Shown: positions 27,603-40,406, counted from the first letter of the stretch. The stretch: 64,000 nt of DNA from Pseudobdellovibrionaceae bacterium (GCA_002722705.1 PBMP01000016.1:1-64000), one strand, 5' to 3'. Numbers and translations: made by a program. The notes: generated by a model from the sequence alone, not told the origin.

Positions 27603-30600
27603 TCAACGCGAAAGACAGACTTCTAAAGAAGCTCCATCTACATCAAATGTTTCTTGATACTCAGGTGTACTTAAAGACTGATATTGAAGGGATCGAGCAA
27701 GTGTTTCACCGCACACATAACTCTCATAACTTTCAACTGCCGACTTCAACTCTGAATCACAAACTAACGAAAGGTCTATTCGATCATCTAAATTAAAGTC
27801 AGCATTTTTCCTCGCCATTTGAACTCGACGAACGACTTCTCTGGCAAGCCCTTCCTGAATCTGATCAGAATCTACAGTAGGATCGAGCTCAATACTCATT
27901 TCTTTAGTCGTTAAAAAATGATCTTTTTTCTCTTTAGACGCTCGACGGATTTCAATGTCTTCAAGTGTGATAGATTCTCCTGCTAAAACTAGAGTTTCTC
28001 CTGACTCCAACTTTAAAAGGTCTTCTAAAGAAAGCTGAGCAATCTCTGCAGCAACTGCTTTCATTTTTTTTCCAAGTCGCTGACCTAATTTTTTAAAATT
28101 CGCTTTTCCTGAAATATCAACATATTGATCTTCATTTGATTCATAAATCACCTCACGAACATTTAATTCACCAACAAAATAAGGTTCCAATTTTTTTAAT
28201 TCCGCAAGACTAGAAGCATCCCTCATGATGACTTTAAGAGATTTTAAAGGAATTTTACTTTTAATCTTTAGTTTTTCTCGAAGATTTCTCCCCATCAGAC
28301 AAAGATCTGCCATAACCTGAACAGATTTCTCGAGTTGAGGCTTTGATCTTTCTTTTTCTCCAAAGGGAAATTTTTCTAAATGGACACTCACCGCTAAGTC
28401 AGATCTTACTGTTCGTAGATTTTGAAAAATTTCTTCAGAAATAAAGGGGGTAAACGGTGCCATCACTCGACTTAACTGAAGAAGGACTTGATAAAGTGTT
28501 TCAAAAGCAAATCGTTTATCTTCAGGCATTCCTTCTTGCCAAAAATGTTTTCGGTTAAATCGAATATAGGTATTAGTAAGTTCTTCAATAAAGTGAAGAA
28601 GTTGTGGAACCACATTATAAAGACGATAGTGCTCCATCTCCGTATTCGTATTCAAAATCAACGTATTTAAACGAGAGAGAATCCATTGATCTAAAATATT
28701 AGGACTTTCTTCTGCGTCTCCTTTAGGGACAAATTTATCAATATTTGCATAGCTGACATAAAATGAATATGAATTCCACCATCGAAGTAGAATTCTTCTG
28801 ACCACATCTTCAACACCCGATTCAGTAAACCTCATATCCTGAGCTTTCACTACAGGTGAGTCGATCAAATATAACCGTAAAGCATCTGCTCCATATCGAT
28901 TGATGACTTCTAAGGGATCTGGATAATTTTTTAGCCGCTTACTCATCTTCCGACCATCTTCAGCTAAAATAATCCCATTAACGATTACATTTTTAAAAGG
29001 AGACTGCCCAAAAAGAGCCGATCCAATCACGGTCAATGTATAAAACCAACCTCGAGTCTGATCTAAACCTTCAGCAATAAAATCCGCAGGGAAACCGTTT
29101 TTAAAACGAACTACATTTTCTTCCTGATAAGGATATCCCCACTGAGCAAGTGGCATCGACCCACTCTCAAACCAACAGTCTAAAACACCAGAAACTCGTC
29201 GCAAAGGAGACTTTCCTGTTGGAGAAGGAATTTCTATTTCATCAACAAAGTGTATATGGAGATCTTTTACTTCACGCCCTGAAAGAGTCGAGAGTTCTTT
29301 TGCTGAAGAGATACAAACAACTTCTCCCTCATCATTTCTCCAAATAGGGAGAGGGGTTCCCCAAAAGCGATTTCTTGAAATTGCCCAATCTCTTGCATTT
29401 TCAAGCCACTTACCAAAACGTCCGTCTCGAAGACTCTCAGGAACCCAAGAGGTTTTTTGATTCGCTTCAATCATCGTTTTTTTTATTTTTTCAACACTGA
29501 CAAACCAACTCGATACCGCTTTATAAATCAAAGGCGTATCAGTTCTTTCACAATGAGGGTAACTATGATTAATCGTTTCTTGTCGAAAAAGTTTTTTTGA
29601 ATCTTTCAGAGCAGAAATAATCTTTTTATCTGCATCTTTTACCATCACCCCTTGATAATCAGGAACTTCATTTGTAAATCGACCATCATCATCAACGGGG
29701 TTTACTAAAGGAAGTCCTGCTTTTTGACAGGCATAAAAGTCTTCTTCCCCAAACGCGGGTGCCATATGAACAATCCCGGTACCTGCTTCTGTAGTCACAT
29801 GATCTGAATGAATAATTTGAAAAGCGCCATTTTTTTCTTCATCTTTAAAATAAGAAAACAGTGGCTCATAAGTCTTCCCTACTAAAGAAGCTCCCTTGAG
29901 GGTTTCCACGATTTGAGGTTCTTTTCCTAATTCTTTAGAATAAGAATTTAACAATGCTTCTGCTAAATAATAAAAATTTTCATTTTCATCTTTCACTTTT
30001 ACATAATTAATTTCATTACCCACAGCCAAACCCAAATTACTTGGCAATGTCCATGGAGTCGTTGTCCATGCAAGAAAATATGTATTTTCTTCACCTCGTA
30101 CTTTAAAACGAGCTGTAATTGCTGGATCCTGAACCATCTTATAATTCTGAGATGCCTCAAAATTTGAAAGCGGAGTTGAAATTCCTATAGAATAAGGAAC
30201 CACTTTATAGCCTTCATAAATTAATCCCTTATCCCAAAGCTCTTTAAAAACCCACCAGACACTTTGCATGAAAGAAAGGTCCATCGTCTGATATCCATTT
30301 TCCATATCAACCCATCGACCCACTCGCTTAACTGTCTTTTTCCACTCATTCGTATATCGATCAACAATACTACGACAAGCTTCATTGTATCTAGCAACCC
30401 CAATTTCCTCTCTTACTTGAGCTGAGCTAGTCACATTCATCTGTTTATTGATTTCGTATTCTACGGGAACTCCATGACAGTCCCATCCAAATCGTCGAGG
30501 AACATGAAATCCTCTCATCGTCCAATATCGAGGAACAATGTCTTTCAAAAGTCCAGCTAAGATATGACCATAATGAGGAAGCCCTGTCGCAAAAGGAGGG

Positions 30601-30752
30601 CCATCGTAAAAAGAATAAAAAGGAGCATCTTTTGTCTGTTCGAGTGTTTTTTGAAAAACTTGTTCTTTTTCCCAGAAAGATAAAACTGATTCTTCATTTT
30701 GAGGAAGCTGAACTTGAGGACTAACAGGACGATATACTGATTGAGGGGTCAT
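27603..30752 (-). CDS. ileS: Isoleucyl-tRNA synthetase, eukaryotic-like (IleS2) type
   Basis: 1049 residues. The HIGH box is in [15 protein letters not shown] near 47 and the KMSKS box is K-M-S-K-R-L-K-N-Y near 593. The G-L-P-H-Y-G-H form, the length and a C-terminal extension without the cysteine zinc knuckle of standard bacterial IleS place it with the eukaryotic-like IleS2 group. Members of this group are generally insensitive to mupirocin; that is family knowledge, not shown here. It includes the CP1 editing domain (T-T-P-W-T-L-P-S-N). First gene of the ileS-leuS operon, and the only ileS in the window. Confidence 0.95.
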   Translation of the reverse strand: MTPQSVYRPVSPQVQLPQNEESVLSFWEKEQVFQKTLEQTKDAPFYSFYDGPPFATGLPHYGHILAGLLKDIVPRYWTMRGFHVPRRFGWDCHGVPVEYEINKQMNVTSSAQVREEIGVARYNEACRSIVDRYTNEWKKTVKRVGRWVDMENGYQTMDLSFMQSVWWVFKELWDKGLIYEGYKVVPYSIGISTPLSNFEASQNYKMVQDPAITARFKVRGEENTYFLAWTTTPWTLPSNLGLAVGNEINYVKVKDENENFYYLAEALLNSYSKELGKEPQIVETLKGASLVGKTYEPLFSYFKDEEKNGAFQIIHSDHVTTEAGTGIVHMAPAFGEEDFYACQKAGLPLVNPVDDDGRFTNEVPDYQGVMVKDADKKIISALKDSKKLFRQETINHSYPHCERTDTPLIYKAVSSWFVSVEKIKKTMIEANQKTSWVPESLRDGRFGKWLENARDWAISRNRFWGTPLPIWRNDEGEVVCISSAKELSTLSGREVKDLHIHFVDEIEIPSPTGKSPLRRVSGVLDCWFESGSMPLAQWGYPYQEENVVRFKNGFPADFIAEGLDQTRGWFYTLTVIGSALFGQSPFKNVIVNGIILAEDGRKMSKRLKNYPDPLEVINRYGADALRLYLIDSPVVKAQDMRFTESGVEDVVRRILLRWWNSYSFYVSYANIDKFVPKGDAEESPNILDQWILSRLNTLILNTNTEMEHYRLYNVVPQLLHFIEELTNTYIRFNRKHFWQEGMPEDKRFAFETLYQVLLQLSRVMAPFTPFISEEIFQNLRTVRSDLAVSVHLEKFPFGEKERSKPQLEKSVQVMADLCLMGRNLREKLKIKSKIPLKSLKVIMRDASSLAELKKLEPYFVGELNVREVIYESNEDQYVDISGKANFKKLGQRLGKKMKAVAAEIAQLSLEDLLKLESGETLVLAGESITLEDIEIRRASKEKKDHFLTTKEMSIELDPTVDSDQIQEGLAREVVRRVQMARKNADFNLDDRIDLSLVCDSELKSAVESYESYVCGETLARSLQYQSLSTPEYQETFDVDGASLEVCLSR

Positions 30753-31158
30753 ACTTTCTTTTCTCGCTATCTACTTGGAAAGATCAGGGAAAGATATGCC
30801 ATCTCGGAAGGATAATCAATCCTGACTAGAGAACATTCATAAAACACCAACAAAGCTAAAAAATCAATAAGAAACAAGAAGTTAAGTTCTGTTTCCAATA
30901 ATCAATCAAACACCAGTATCTGAAAAATAAACTCAGGTAATCCAAAAGAGACTCTCTCATAAAAATCTTCCCTGAAATAACGCACAAAAAATAAATCTCA
31001 AGAATTTTCTCCCCTCGTCTTTCTCGTATTTTTTGTTTTATTTTGCCTAGTTATTTTTCTTACAAAAATCAACACAACTTCCCATAAAAAAAAGAGATGC
31101 ATTTTGATGAGGTGTTTTTTAAGAACTCAAGAGAACTACAAATCAAAAAGGAATTACG
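30753..31158. other. Intergenic region, 406 bp, no gene recognised
   Basis: This lies between the divergent ileS and a small secreted-protein gene. It is AT-rich, with a pyrimidine-rich tract around 31000-31075. I see no tRNA, T-box, riboswitch or terminator. A 21-codon frame starting at 31097 ends by overlapping the next ATG; it is too short and poorly supported to call. The length leaves room for an unseen small RNA or two promoters. Confidence 0.45.
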
Positions 31159-31542
31159 ATGAAATTTTTTGCTCTCTTAATGACCACTCTTTCTGTCACT
31201 TCATTTGCCACAACTTACCAATGTCCAAAAGAAGCCCCTCTTTTTGTTCCTGAAGACGCAAGTATCGAAGAACTTACTTTTATGGATGATGATCGAGTAA
31301 AATATGATGAATGTGTTTATAAATACTCCCGCTCAGACTCAACACTTCAGAGAAAAGTTCAAGCTTCAGACTTTATTGCACAGTGTTTCTCTTATGGATG
31401 TAATGGTGGATGCACTAACGTAGTCACCCTCTTTAAGAGTAACGGAAAAGTTAAAGCACTCTTAGCCGGCATTCTTGAAGGTTTCGATAACCTTGAATAT
31501 AGAATTGAAGCTGAAACACCTGAGTGTCACGAAGTAAAATGA
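31159..31542 (+). CDS. Small secreted Cys-rich protein
   Basis: 127 residues; AAGGA ahead of the ATG. A signal peptide of 17 residues is followed by a mature domain with six Cys, including C-F-S-Y-G-C-N-G-G-C around residues 75-84, which suggests three disulfides. No family recognised. It lies 19 bp upstream of a secreted EEP-type hydrolase, so they are likely co-expressed; an inhibitor or partner role is only a guess. Confidence 0.6.
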   Translation: MKFFALLMTTLSVTSFATTYQCPKEAPLFVPEDASIEELTFMDDDRVKYDECVYKYSRSDSTLQRKVQASDFIAQCFSYGCNGGCTNVVTLFKSNGKVKALLAGILEGFDNLEYRIEAETPECHEVK

Positions 31543-31561
31543 TTTCTGACGGGGACTTTCG

Positions 31562-33963
<2,402 letters not shown>

Positions 33964-33967
<4 letters not shown>

Positions 33968-34704
33968 TTCAACTCCTCGGGAAAAGACTCCCCTAAGTAA
34001 ATCACCTGAGTTTCTTTATCCTTCTGAAACAAACGTGCTACTTCTGGTTGAGAGCCCACTCCAACGCCTTTTCCATAAAAGCTTTTTTCATTTTCCTCAA
34101 CCCTTAAAATTGCACCTTCCCATAAGCCAAGTACCGGTAAATTATTCATTTCATGATATTCCTTAATTCGATCGTCTCGAGTTTCTCCTCCATACCGAAT
34201 AAACTGATCACAGTCTTCAATATGAGTTGCACCAGCAAAATAGTGAGGATTAATCTGAAATGAAATTAAGTTAAGTGAGTCAAAACTTTTTGGGTAAACA
34301 ATAGGCATATCATTAGTGGTCATGAGAGTTGGACACGCCATATTTGTCCCCGCACTCACTCCAATATAAGGAGTTCCTGACTGAACCTTCTTTTGTATCA
34401 CTTTGATAAGATCAAATTTTTGAAGTGAATCTAATAATCGAAAAGAATTTCCCCCTCCGACATAAATCGCTTGAGCATCCTCTATTGCACTTTTGAAGTC
34501 AGAAGAACGATGAATTCCAACTAACTCTCTACCTGCTGAAAAATCATACTCAATCATCTTTTCGACATAATGATCATGGTCTTTTAATGCAAAAGGAATG
34601 AATAAGACTTTTGAAACGGGTCCCAAAAAATCATCTAAAACTTCTTTCCACCCTTCTCGCCTTAAATCAGTACTAAATCCACCACTTCCTAATAATAACC
34701 TCAT
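33964..34704 (-). CDS. pepE: Peptidase E (S51, alpha-aspartyl dipeptidase)
   Basis: 246 residues from the ATG that overlaps the DUF502 stop (ATGA) and has AAGGATAAGG upstream; eleven further codons are open but unlikely. It begins M-R-L-L-L-G-S-G-G. The S51 signature is clear: Y-V-G-G-G-N-S-F-R-L-L near 87 and G-V-S-A-G-T-N-M-A nucleophile near 120, then N-P-H-Y. It hydrolyses Asp-X dipeptides. Cytoplasmic. Confidence 0.92.
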
Positions 34705-35294
34705 GACCTTATCCTTTTCTCTGAATGCTTCATCCATGCAGTTAACGATAACTTCATTGCGCGATCGACTTTCATTTCAAGTGGAGAGATCTGACTTTTA
34801 TCGACAAATACAGTATAGCCTCCAACTGCATATCCCATAGGTAGAAATACAGAAACTTTATCTGTAAGCTGAGTCAAATTTAGGTCTTCAAAACTTTCTC
34901 GAGTTAAAAGACCAATCATTTGAACCTGTCCCAAATCCACTTGTACAACTTTTGCTCCTTGACTCACATCTTGACTAAAAGTGGTCATCAAATCTTGAAT
35001 AGCAGAATAAAAAGTTTTTAAAAGAGGAACTTTCTTAATCTGTTTTTCAATCAACGAATAAACTCGAGCGATAGGCCAAGCGGTTAAAAAAATTCCAACT
35101 GCAAAAATAAAAACACAACCAAAAGCGACTGTAATCCCAGGGATTTCTCTGAGTTCAGGCTTCATCCAAAAGATGAAAGGTTTTAATCCTTTTTCAACAA
35201 GTTCAAAAAACCACAACACTCCATAAATAGATAAAGTGAGTGGTAAAATAGCAAAAAGTCCTCTTAAAAAAATTCGAGTTATTAACTGAGTCAT
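34701..35294 (-). CDS. DUF502 family membrane protein
   Basis: 197 residues from the ATG with GGAG five bases upstream; the frame is open 17 codons further but without a ribosome site. Two hydrophobic segments (about 8-28 and 52-75) are followed by the DUF502 pattern: P-L-L-K-T-F-Y-S-A-I-Q-D, then V-S-V-F-L-P-M-G-Y-A-V-G-G-Y. The function of the family is unknown. First gene of the DUF502-pepE-msrA-deaminase operon. Confidence 0.88.
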   Translation of the reverse strand: MTQLITRIFLRGLFAILPLTLSIYGVLWFFELVEKGLKPFIFWMKPELREIPGITVAFGCVFIFAVGIFLTAWPIARVYSLIEKQIKKVPLLKTFYSAIQDLMTTFSQDVSQGAKVVQVDLGQVQMIGLLTRESFEDLNLTQLTDKVSVFLPMGYAVGGYTVFVDKSQISPLEMKVDRAMKLSLTAWMKHSEKRIRS

Positions 35295-35453
35295 TGCATC
35301 TCCGATTCCCGAGCCAATATATCTAGAAATAAGACAAATAACCATTTGAAATCACTTTCTGTTTTGTTTGTCTTTTTTTTTTGAGAAAACCTCTTGCCAA
35401 AAAAGAAACATCGCAGCATTTAAGGCCCCAACAACAAATGAAGTGGGGACTTT

Positions 35454-36212
35454 ATGAATTATTTATTACTTTACGGGCTAGTAAGCTGGCTGCCGTCATT
35501 TCAAAGTGGCGTATATTCTTTAGAAGAAATGGAAGCATGGATTCAAGAAGTGAATCATATTGATCCGTATGATGCTGCCATTATTGCTGCGCAAGAAACA
35601 GGAATTGATACAATGATTGTCGATGAAAGAGGTCGCCCTATCGGTATTGATTGGTTACTGACTACTTCAAGAATTGGAAGTAACCTCAAAGACCTCAGGA
35701 AAGATAGTCGATTCTCTCCAAAAGGGAAAGCTATTCACAATTTAGATCAAAAAGATGCAATTGAAAAAGCGCATCGTCGCTATACAAGAAAGGGCTGGAT
35801 TTCTCCTAAAACCTGCTCTTTTCATAGAGATCCAAGAGATTGGTCAACCCGAGGTCCATACGAACTCAAAGCAGGTTATGTAAACTCTTTCTTCAAAAGT
35901 ATCAATGACGGATGTTTTAATCCTGATTGGTATGATGTTCCTCTTTTCAACGCATATGCATCGAGTTTTCATGCAATTCGAGCGTGTAAAAATAGAGGAA
36001 AACAAAAATGTACTTGGCAAGAAATGCGCTGCGCTTGGGCTGGTGGAAAAAAATGTAAAACAGAAAAAGGACGCCATAAAGTATGGAGAAAATTTCGTTA
36101 TTTCATGAAAAAAGTGAAGAAAATACAAAAAGAAAGAGGCTATCAATCCTTTGATATTGATGGAAACTATTATGATAGAGATGGAAATCTAATCATTTTA
36201 GAAGAAAATTAA
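35454..36212 (+). CDS. Secreted basic protein of unknown fold
   Basis: 252 residues with a short N-terminal hydrophobic signal. The middle has W-S-T-R-G-P-Y-E-L-K-A-G-Y and S-S-F-H-A-I-R-A-C, with six Cys in the mature part and many Trp, Lys and Arg. The C-terminus is very basic, then ends in an acidic D-I-D-G-N-Y-Y-D-R-D-G-N segment that resembles a calcium-type loop. The layout suggests a small secreted enzyme, perhaps cell-wall active, but I cannot assign a family. A clear terminator follows. GTGGGG upstream serves as ribosome site and can pair with CCCCA 18 bases before it. Confidence 0.6.
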   Translation: MNYLLLYGLVSWLPSFQSGVYSLEEMEAWIQEVNHIDPYDAAIIAAQETGIDTMIVDERGRPIGIDWLLTTSRIGSNLKDLRKDSRFSPKGKAIHNLDQKDAIEKAHRRYTRKGWISPKTCSFHRDPRDWSTRGPYELKAGYVNSFFKSINDGCFNPDWYDVPLFNAYASSFHAIRACKNRGKQKCTWQEMRCAWAGGKKCKTEKGRHKVWRKFRYFMKKVKKIQKERGYQSFDIDGNYYDRDGNLIILEEN

Positions 36213-36237
36213 AACCAGTTGTAACTCGGGGACAAAA

Positions 36238-36275
36238 GGGAGTGTAGGACTCAGAATCCTCACTCCCTTTTTTAT
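36238..36275 (+). terminator. Rho-independent terminator after the secreted basic protein
   Basis: Stem GGGAGTG / CACTCCC extended by AGGA / TCCT (one bulged T) around a seven-base loop, followed by six T. It lies 25 bp after the stop. Confidence 0.85.
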
Positions 36276-36312
36276 TGCCAAACTTTATCTCTTCCCCTAG
36301 TTTGACTTCATC

Positions 36313-36906
36313 ATGAAAAAACAAACGCTTTTTACTCTTGTTCTTCTTTCAAGTCAGTTGGGTTATGCTGCAGAATGTCTTTACTCTATTGATTCAAAAA
36401 AATCTCAAATCGGTTGGAAAGCTTTTAAATACAGTGAAGCACTCAAAGCGGGAGTTCCCGGGTCTTTCAAAAAAGTTGCTTATAAAGAAACTTACAAACC
36501 AAATTTAGAAAAAGCCTTACAAGCCACCCCGGTCGAAATTGACCTTCAAACGGTAGATACGAAAAACCCAGGAAGAGATCAAACTCTCACCAAAAGTTTT
36601 TTCACTCTGATCTTAGGGAAAAAAATAAAAGCCCGTTTTTTAAAAATGAAAGCTTCCAAAGCACTTGTTGCAATTCAACTGAACAAAAAAACAAAAACAG
36701 TTGAGATGAAAGTAAAAAAACACTCAGAAAACCACTGGAGTCTCGAAGGAAGCATCGATTTATTAGCTGATTTCGGGTTAAAAAAACAATTTGAATCCCT
36801 TCATCAAGCTTGCAAAGGTCTACACACGGGTTCTGATGGAATTTCTAAAACATGGACAGACGTAGAACTTCATGCCGAAGTTTATTTTAAGAAAAAGTGT
36901 TCTTAA
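36313..36906 (+). CDS. Diverged YceI-like secreted protein
   Basis: 197 residues with a signal peptide ending G-Y-A-A. The mature part begins with Y-S-I-D-S-K-K-S-Q-I-G-W-K-A-F-K, close to the YceI opening (I-D-x-x-x-S-x-I-x-W), and continues with K-N-P-G-R-D-Q-T-L-T-K-S-F-F in the place of the family's N-x-x-R-D-x-x-L-x-x-x-x-F segment. It is otherwise distant from the YceI protein at 22413. Lipid binding in the periplasm is the family expectation. Two Cys may form a disulfide. Confidence 0.7.
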   Translation: MKKQTLFTLVLLSSQLGYAAECLYSIDSKKSQIGWKAFKYSEALKAGVPGSFKKVAYKETYKPNLEKALQATPVEIDLQTVDTKNPGRDQTLTKSFFTLILGKKIKARFLKMKASKALVAIQLNKKTKTVEMKVKKHSENHWSLEGSIDLLADFGLKKQFESLHQACKGLHTGSDGISKTWTDVELHAEVYFKKKCS

Positions 36907-36915
36907 CAAAATAGA

Positions 36916-37677
36916 CTAAAAAACAGGAATTCCAAAAACTGAACAAATTCCCCAAACAAGAACTGCTGTGTATAACGGGATCGTAAGGTTATCATCAATC
37001 CGCAGAGGAATCAGTTCCAGTGCTGCTCCCAACACTCCAATAATTGAAGCCGCTCCAATAGACAGACCTGTTGAAGCTCCAATAAACGAATGAAAAATAA
37101 AGAAGCTCACTAAAAATGTTCCTGTAAAAAAGCCAAATGACCCTTCTAAGCTTTTCCCACCCATTATTTTTGTTTTCCCAAATCGAATCCCTACAATCGC
37201 AGCGAGTGGATCTGCCATCGCCAATGTATAAATCGCAATAATTGCGGGAATTTTAGGAAAAGTAATAATGGTTAACAAAATACCCATAGCATAAGGAACT
37301 GATGAGGATTCTTCTAACTGCTCTTCAGCCCTTAGAAAAAGTTTATTCACAATTTTTAATTGTCCCGCAAATTCAGGATAGTTAATTCTCACTCTTTCAA
37401 TAATATAAAGTGTACTTGCAATCGCCCCTAAAGTGGTAATCACTCCCTGTCTTTCCAATAAAAACAGATAGACAGTCGCTATAATGGTTCCGGTAGAAAC
37501 ATGAAATAGTCTTCGAGAAAGCTGTAAATCATTCCTCGAAGCCGTAGGAGCTCCCTCATAGGCAGCGTCTTCAGTTTTTTTCACCTGTTCTTCCAAAGAC
37601 AACTCAGAATTTTCCTTGTCTGGATTTATGGTCAAAGGAATCACTCCATCTTTTGGGGTCGTATTCATCTCCATCAT
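36916..37677 (-). CDS. SEC59/DGK1-like CTP-dependent lipid kinase
   Basis: 253 residues. A polar N-terminal 50 residues is followed by about six membrane segments. The segment A-D-P-L-A-A-I-V-G-I-R-F-G-K-T-K-I-M-G-G-K-S-L-E-G-S matches the conserved core of the dolichol kinase / yeast Dgk1 / phytol kinase group (A-D-x-x-A-x-x-x-G-x-x-x-G-K, then K-S-x-E-G). These enzymes phosphorylate lipid alcohols or diacylglycerol with CTP. Substrate here is unknown. AGAGAGG precedes the ATG. Confidence 0.75.
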   Translation of the reverse strand: MMEMNTTPKDGVIPLTINPDKENSELSLEEQVKKTEDAAYEGAPTASRNDLQLSRRLFHVSTGTIIATVYLFLLERQGVITTLGAIASTLYIIERVRINYPEFAGQLKIVNKLFLRAEEQLEESSSVPYAMGILLTIITFPKIPAIIAIYTLAMADPLAAIVGIRFGKTKIMGGKSLEGSFGFFTGTFLVSFFIFHSFIGASTGLSIGAASIIGVLGAALELIPLRIDDNLTIPLYTAVLVWGICSVFGIPVF

Positions 37678-37788
37678 CTGCCTCTCTTATCGGAATGATT
37701 GCTTAGGAGTCTAAAGATCTTTATTTAAATAAAACCGTCAATAAACTAAAGCTATCCCATAGAAACTACAAGAGATCAAATACAAGAC

Positions 37789-38556
37789 TTAAAAAGTCGA
37801 CTTAATCACAAGATCACTAAAAAACTGAGGACACTCTAATTCCGATAAGCTTCTCTTAAAATCCTCTCCCAAAGATCGAAATTGTGCTCCTCTTATTCTT
37901 TGACGCCCTCGGAATTGAGGAGAATTGATCTGAATTCGACTTAGCGCAGAAACAACAAAAAACGGAAGAATAACAGCCGTTTGCACAACTACCTCTAAAG
38001 AAAGACCTGAACTCACTACCACCGCTAAAAAAAGAAGAGTATCACGTGTCTTCACATCAAAAATCCGATCTCGAATCCGCATCATGCTCTCAATTTGCTC
38101 CTCCGAAAAATCCGCTCCTTCAGGCAATGGATCCACCTGGCCTATGATTGCGATTTTTCTAAATTCTTGAAGCCTTCTTACATCATTTGATATTTTAAAA
38201 AGATGAAGATGAAGAGCCACTAACTTCTCTCCAGTCTCGTTATTTTTTCTATAAATTCCATCTTTTACAAGAACCTCTATTCGACCAATTGTATCAATAA
38301 AATCTTTTGCTGCTTGAGAAACGGTAAGTCCCTCTAATTCTTCATCTTCAAGTATTGTGTTCTGATATTCTCTCAGAAAAAGACTTCGTCCTTCCTTATT
38401 CCAATAACGAAGCCAATGAGATACCCCAGGAACCTCGCTTTGAGTTTCCCAATGTTCTTGAATCTGGTTAGCAAGCTGTTGGGCCGTTTGATCTTCTGCA
38501 TAACTATTTGAAATAAAAGATAAAAACACAAGTAAAGGGATTATAATATTCTTCAT
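37789..38556 (-). CDS. Exported protein with one internal membrane segment
   Basis: 255 residues with a signal peptide (ending S-N-S-Y-A-E). The first 160 mature residues are charged and helical; a hydrophobic stretch (V-V-V-S-S-G-L-S-L-E-V-V-V-Q-T-A-V) near 190-215 may span or touch the membrane, and the last 50 residues are basic. No family recognised. It lies 111 bp upstream of the lipid kinase gene on the same strand. Confidence 0.55.
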   Translation of the reverse strand: MKNIIIPLLVFLSFISNSYAEDQTAQQLANQIQEHWETQSEVPGVSHWLRYWNKEGRSLFLREYQNTILEDEELEGLTVSQAAKDFIDTIGRIEVLVKDGIYRKNNETGEKLVALHLHLFKISNDVRRLQEFRKIAIIGQVDPLPEGADFSEEQIESMMRIRDRIFDVKTRDTLLFLAVVVSSGLSLEVVVQTAVILPFFVVSALSRIQINSPQFRGRQRIRGAQFRSLGEDFKRSLSELECPQFFSDLVIKSTF

Positions 38557-38860
38557 ATGCGAACACTAACTTAAATGACTCAGTTAATCAAACCATAGTA
38601 GTCCGACATTTCAAAAAAAGAACATTCCCTTATCTAAATAGGATCAAAAACTTTTCATAAAATCAGACTAAAAAAATCTGTTTCTTAATATTTAGTTTTT
38701 TAAATCTACTTTTCGCTCGTTAAACAACAAGTTAGCACAAAAGCTACAACTCATTTTATTCATAGGAAGAATTTTCCTACATATTTTAAAAAATTCACCG
38801 ATACGTTTCTGAAGATACAAAAGTAAAACAACTTCGATTACTCAAAGGGAGAATTCATCT
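38557..38860. other. Divergent intergenic region upstream of the chemotaxis island, 304 bp
   Basis: AT-rich. It contains an inverted repeat TAGGAA-N5-TTCCTA at 38763-38779 that could bind a dimeric regulator, and the ribosome site AAGGGAG before the receptor gene. A CCGATA near 38797 recalls part of a flagellar (sigma-28) -10 box, but no matching -35 lies at the right distance. No RNA gene seen. Confidence 0.4.
38763..38779. promoter_or_regulatory. Inverted repeat upstream of the MCP gene
   Basis: TAGGAA and TTCCTA are separated by five bases, a perfect 6-bp dyad about 80 bases before the receptor start. It is not followed by a T run, so an operator is more likely than a terminator. Could be chance in AT-rich DNA. 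Confidence 0.3.
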
Positions 38861-40396
38861 ATGTCTACAGTTGAAAAACTTTACAAAGACGATTTAGACA
38901 CTACAAATCAAGACGACCAAAAAGGTATCATCGACGCACTCAATCGAGTCCAAGCCGTAATCGAATTTAATCTGGATGGCACAATCCTCACTGCAAATGA
39001 CAATTTTTTAGGAGCACTTGAATATTCTCTAGATGAAATCAAAGGAAAACATCATCGAATGTTTTGTGAAGATAGCTATACCTCTTCTCCTGAATACAAA
39101 ACCTTTTGGGAAAAACTGGCTCAAGGAGAATTCAGTGCCGGAGAATACAAACGAATTACCAAAAACGGAAATGAAATTTGGATTAATGCTTCTTATAACC
39201 CTGTCTTTGATTCCGAAGGAAAGCCTTATAAAGTCGTAAAATTTGCAACTGATGTCACTCAAGAAAAACTTAGAAATGCTGAATTTGAAGGTAAAATGAA
39301 TGCCATCAGTAAAGCACAAGCGGTTATTGAATTTACACCAGACGGAACTATCCTGAATGCAAATGATAATTTTTTAACAACACTAGAATACGCTCTTGAT
39401 GATATTAAAGGAAAGCATCATCGAATGTTTTGTGAAGACAGTTATACCTCTTCTCCTGAATACAAAACCTTTTGGGAGAAACTCGCTCGAGGAGAATTTG
39501 ACTCCGGAAGATATAAACGATTTGGAAATAATGGTAAAACTGTATGGATTCAGGCAACCTATAATCCAATATTGGACCTAAATGGAAATGTCTACAAAGT
39601 CGTAAAATTTGCAACGGATATTACTTCTCAGGTTAAACTTGAAGAAGAAGTTACAAAAATTGCTGTTGAATTTTCAGAGAGATCTAAGCAGATCTATGAT
39701 CAAGCAAATACAGTTTCAGAGGGAGCTCAAGCTCTAGGAGCAACAACAGAAGAAATGAATGCTTCAGTTGAAGAGCTCAGTGCTTCTATTGATTCGATTG
39801 CAACAAACAGTAAAGATGCAAATGAAATCGCAAAAAAGACTCAAACAGAAGCGGACCTAGGATCACAGGCGATTGAAAAATCAATCGAAGCAATGGAGCT
39901 CATCAATCGATCCTCAGAAGAAATTAGTGAAATAGTAAAAGTCATTAGTGAAATCGCAGGTCAAACAAATCTACTTGCATTTAACGCCGCAATTGAAGCA
40001 GCCAGAGCTGGAGAACACGGGCTGGGATTCTCTGTAGTTGCAGATGAAGTCCGAAAACTTGCTGAACGATCATCACAAGCAACAAAAGAAATCACAAAAC
40101 TAATTAATGAGTCTGTTAAACGTGTCGTGCAAGGTGGAGAAGTTTCTAAAGAAGCAGCTGATGCGTTTAAAAAAATTGTAGAAGGAGTTCAAAAAACAAC
40201 TCAATCTATTTCAGAAATTACAGTGGCTGCACAAGAGCAACAAACTGCAGCTAAAGACGTAAGTGTTGCAATTCAACAGGTCGTTGATTCCACTGAAAGT
40301 TCTGCAATTGCATCCCAAAGTATTGCAACGTCTACAGGAGAGCTTTCAGAAGGCTCTGAACGACTAAAAGCTGAAGTCGAAAAATTTGCTTCATAA
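38861..40396 (+). CDS. Soluble methyl-accepting chemotaxis protein with tandem PAS domains
   Basis: 511 residues with no signal or membrane segment, so cytoplasmic. Two PAS domains (about 30-135 and 152-257) are nearly identical in their cores, sharing [17 protein letters not shown] short linker leads to an MCP signalling helical hairpin whose tip, [14 protein letters not shown], lies near 363. The end (E-V-E-K-F-A-S) has no pentapeptide for CheR docking. PAS domains of this kind often bind flavin or haem and sense redox or oxygen; the ligand is unknown. First gene of a four-gene plus-strand run with cheR, cheD and a CheW-like gene. Confidence 0.93.
   Translation: MSTVEKLYKDDLDTTNQDDQKGIIDALNRVQAVIEFNLDGTILTANDNFLGALEYSLDEIKGKHHRMFCEDSYTSSPEYKTFWEKLAQGEFSAGEYKRITKNGNEIWINASYNPVFDSEGKPYKVVKFATDVTQEKLRNAEFEGKMNAISKAQAVIEFTPDGTILNANDNFLTTLEYALDDIKGKHHRMFCEDSYTSSPEYKTFWEKLARGEFDSGRYKRFGNNGKTVWIQATYNPILDLNGNVYKVVKFATDITSQVKLEEEVTKIAVEFSERSKQIYDQANTVSEGAQALGATTEEMNASVEELSASIDSIATNSKDANEIAKKTQTEADLGSQAIEKSIEAMELINRSSEEISEIVKVISEIAGQTNLLAFNAAIEAARAGEHGLGFSVVADEVRKLAERSSQATKEITKLINESVKRVVQGGEVSKEAADAFKKIVEGVQKTTQSISEITVAAQEQQTAAKDVSVAIQQVVDSTESSAIASQSIATSTGELSEGSERLKAEVEKFAS
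38930..39640 (+). repeat. Tandem duplication of the PAS-coding segment
   Basis: Two copies about 366 bp apart encode the PAS domains. A central block of some 95 bp (from about 39028 and 39406) is over 90 percent identical at DNA level, including silent sites, while the flanks differ more. This points to recent duplication or gene conversion within the gene. Confidence 0.8.
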
Positions 40397-40406
40397 GGAA
40401 GGCAAA

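Noticed and set aside
30753-31158. T-box leader for ileS
   Set aside because: No T-box core sequence or terminator/antiterminator pair seen on the minus strand, and the lineage does not normally use T-boxes.
31097-31162. 21-codon leader frame overlapping the 31159 start
   Set aside because: Short, no run of a regulatory codon, and only an A-rich upstream stretch; chance is likely.
38780-38810. Flagellar sigma-28 promoter before the receptor gene
   Set aside because: CCGATA is present but no TAAA box lies at the required distance.
39033-39581. Two similar short plus-strand frames resembling paralogous small genes
   Set aside because: Their likeness comes from the PAS duplication read in a shifted frame.
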